From the NCBI GenBank assembly GCA_039889035.1, contig JBDQQY010000001.1:248001-312000 (forward strand): a stretch of DNA of 64,000 nt. The letters run 5' to 3'. The translations under genes were made by a program, and so were the position numbers. The notes under the pieces are model-generated. The model worked only from the letters and a program-made list of their open reading frames with translations. It was not told the DNA's origin and did not search any database. The stretch's first letter is position 1. The number at the start of each line of letters is the position of its first letter. Source of the DNA: Plantactinospora sp039889035. Lineage in GTDB: Bacteria; Actinomycetota; Actinomycetes; Mycobacteriales; Micromonosporaceae. Below, in pieces: positions 62,081-64,000 of this stretch.

Positions 62081-63231
62081 ATGTCGGACCCGTCGATCTC
62101 CGCGACCCTGCGCGACCAGACGCTCAGCCTGCTGGCCAGCGGCGAGGCCACCTCCCGGGCCGACCTCGTCGAGGCGCTGCGGGTGGCGCCCTCGACCGTC
62201 ACCGGAGTGGTGCGCCGGCTGCTCGACGAGGGCGCCATCCTGGAGGAGGGCGTCGGCCGCTCCACCGGCGGGCGGCGGCCCCGGATCCTGCGGCTGCGGG
62301 GGCCCGAGGGCGTCTTCGCCGTCGCCGAGCTCGGTGCCCGGCACGCCCGGGTCGGGCTCTGCACCCCGGACGGCCGGCTACTCGCGGCCGAGGAGAGATC
62401 GGCATCGACATCGCCGCCGGCCCCGGCGAGGTCTTCGAGGTGGTCGGGGACGCCTTCACCCGGATCCGCGCCGCGACCGCCCCCGGACAGGCCCTGCTCG
62501 GGATCGGGGCCGCCATGCCCGGCCCGGTCGAGTTCCCCCGGGGCCGGCTGGTCGGCCCCGCCCGGATGCCGGGCTGGAGCGGCGTCGACGCCCAGGCCGA
62601 ACTCGGGGCGCGGTTCGACGTACCGGTGGTGGTCGACAACGACGCCAAGGCGGCGGCGATCGGCGAGTACGTCACCCGGGGCCGGGACACAGGCGACATG
62701 ATCTACGTCAAGGCGGGTACCGGCATCGGCGGCTGCCTGGTCAGCGGCGGCCAGATCTACCGGGGTGGCCGGGGGCTCAGCGGCGACGTCACCCACGTAC
62801 GGGTGGCCGACAGCGGCGAGCGGCAGTGTTCCTGCGGCAGCCGAGGCTGCCTGGAGACCGTCGCCAGCGGCGCCGCCCTCGCCGCCCAACTGGCCGAGCA
62901 GGGCCAGCCGATCACCACCACCCGGGACGTCATCGCCGCGGTCGTCGACGCCGAACCGGCCGCGGTGACGCTGGTCCGGCGGGCCGGCGGGCTGCTCGGG
63001 GTGGCCCTCTCCGGCCTGGTCAACTTCCTCAACCCCGACGCCGTGGTCATCGGCGGAGCCCTGTCCAGCCTGGACGTCTACGTCGCGGCGGCCCGGGGGA
63101 TGCTCTACGAGCGGTGCCTGCCGTCGATGACCCAGTCCCTGTCCATCGAGGCCAGCGTCGCCGGCCCGGATGCCGGCCTGGTCGGCCTCGGGCATCTGGT
63201 CCGCGCCGTGACCGACGCCCGACCCGCCTGA
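62081..63231 (+). pseudogene. ROK-family transcriptional regulator with an internal frameshift
   Basis: ATG 62081, after GAAGGAGAGGT, starts a winged helix (SRADLVEALRVAPSTVTGVV) and the first strand of the ROK domain (VFAVAELGARHARVGLCTPD). At about 62391-62402 the frame changes. The rest of the ROK domain continues in another frame: IDIAAGPGEVFEVVGDAF, VVVDNDAKAAAIGEY and the zinc motif CSCGSRGCLE, to TGA 63229-63231. Rejoined, the protein has normal length (~383 residues). Either the gene is newly inactivated or there is a sequence error. It probably regulates the divergent peptide importer. Confidence 0.75.
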
Positions 63232-63243
63232 GGAGTTCCACCC

Positions 63244-64000
63244 GTGCACCGTCCCCTGCGGATCGCCATCGGCGGCATCCACATCGAGTCCAGCACCTTC
63301 TCGCCGCACCTGAGCACCGCCGACGACTTCGAGGTCACCCGGGAAGACGCGCTGCTGGCCCGCTACGCCTGGCTCTCCCCGGCCCAGCCGTGGGCCGCCG
63401 ACGTCGAATGGCTGCCGCTGGTGCACGCCCGGGCGCTGCCCGGCGGCGCGGTCGACGCGGCCAGCTACGACGGCTGGGCCGCCGAGATCGTCGACGGGCT
63501 CGCCCGGCTCGGCCCGGTCGACGGGGTACTGCTGGACATCCACGGCGCGATGAGCGTGGTCGGCCGGTCCGACGCCGAGGGCGACCTGGTCACCGCCATC
63601 CGGTCGGTGATCGGGCCACAGCCCTACGTCTCGGCCGCGATGGACCTGCACGGCAACGTCTCGCCGGTACTCTTCGCCGGCTGCGACCTGCTCACCTGCT
63701 ACCGCACCGCGCCGCACGTCGACGTCTGGGAGACCCGCGAGCGGGCGGCCCGCAACCTGGTCGAGGCGCTGCGCCGGGGGCAGCGCCCGCACAAGGCCCT
63801 GGTGCACGTGCCGATCCTGCTGCCCGGCGAGATGACCAGCACCCGGGTCGAACCGGCCCGCGGACTCTACGCCCGGATCCCCGAGATCGAGGCCCGGGAC
63901 GGCATCGTCGACGCCGCGATCTGGATCGGCTTCGCCTGGGCCGACCAGCCCCGCTGCCGGGCCGCGGTGGTGGTGACCGGCACCGACGCCGAGGCGACGA
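63244..64000 (+). CDS. M81-family (MlrC-like) metallopeptidase, truncated by the window end
   Basis: GTG 63244, preceded by TGAGGAG, opens a frame that runs off the window after 252 codons. The MlrC N-terminal domain is clear: IAIGGIHIESSTFSPHLST, VLLDIHGAMSV near residue 100, MDLHGNVSPVLF near 137 and CYRTAPHVDVWETRERAA near 155. The Asp/His residues of these motifs bind zinc in MlrC, the enzyme that degrades linear microcystin. Relatives in actinobacteria sit beside peptide importers, as here, and probably cleave imported peptides or amides. It follows the ROK gene by 12 bases. Confidence 0.87.
   Translation, partial: MHRPLRIAIGGIHIESSTFSPHLSTADDFEVTREDALLARYAWLSPAQPWAADVEWLPLVHARALPGGAVDAASYDGWAAEIVDGLARLGPVDGVLLDIHGAMSVVGRSDAEGDLVTAIRSVIGPQPYVSAAMDLHGNVSPVLFAGCDLLTCYRTAPHVDVWETRERAARNLVEALRRGQRPHKALVHVPILLPGEMTSTRVEPARGLYARIPEIEARDGIVDAAIWIGFAWADQPRCRAAVVVTGTDAEAT

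Overview
The window is GC-rich (roughly 70% or more) and uses GTG starts often. It carries a complete ESX-type type VII secretion locus, an AfsR-type regulator, SigB/SigF-type partner-switching proteins and an IdeR/DmdR-type iron box. Together these point to a filamentous actinobacterium, most likely of the Micromonosporaceae. No rRNA, tRNA, CRISPR array, intact transposase or prophage is visible; it reads as chromosome.

Layout. 0.03-7.4 kb: a PucR-type regulator, then divergent genes for a secreted X-Pro peptidase and a Tat-exported GH127 enzyme, then a YbaB-like protein. 7.6-12.3 kb: a general-stress block. A single STAS antagonist, a sigma factor fused to a STAS domain and a STAS domain fused to an anti-sigma kinase are followed by a ferritin-like gene with a good SigB/SigF-type promoter. 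12.4-15.4 kb: DUF2243, CtaG-like, DUF2071 and a gamma-glutamylcyclotransferase-like gene. 15.5-21.1 kb (minus): a two-component system followed by an Fbp/Afu-type ABC importer, with OmpR-like direct repeats in front of the importer. 21.5-25.4 kb (minus): a siderophore ABC importer with an IdeR/DmdR box and a strong terminator.

25.8-41.0 kb: type VII secretion. It holds eccC, two WXG100 genes, four alpha-helical or Gly/Ala-rich candidate substrates, two YbaB (EspL-like) genes, eccB, eccE, one unknown gene, eccD and mycP. 41.0-42.0 kb: a decayed sulfur locus, consisting of a Cys-containing leader peptide and a flavin reductase/LLM monooxygenase remnant. 42.0-48.1 kb: TetR with an alpha/beta hydrolase, a secreted propeller-like protein, an S1-domain protein, a 1-Cys MsrB and a PhoD-type phosphatase. 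48.1-55.7 kb: an ECF sigma remnant, an AfsR-type regulator, a GntR(YtrA)-ABC efflux-type operon, a TMEM175-like channel, a VOC protein and one unknown gene.

55.8-64 kb: a dipeptide-type ABC importer on the minus strand, with an intercistronic hairpin after the binding-protein gene. It diverges from a ROK regulator gene that carries a frameshift and from a truncated M81 metallopeptidase gene.

The most unusual block is the partner-switching triad at 8.2-10.7 kb. Antagonist-like domains are fused to both the sigma factor and the kinase, and only the free antagonist keeps the phosphoacceptor serine. The type VII locus, the sulfur-leader relic and the several decayed genes are the other parts most worth a second look.
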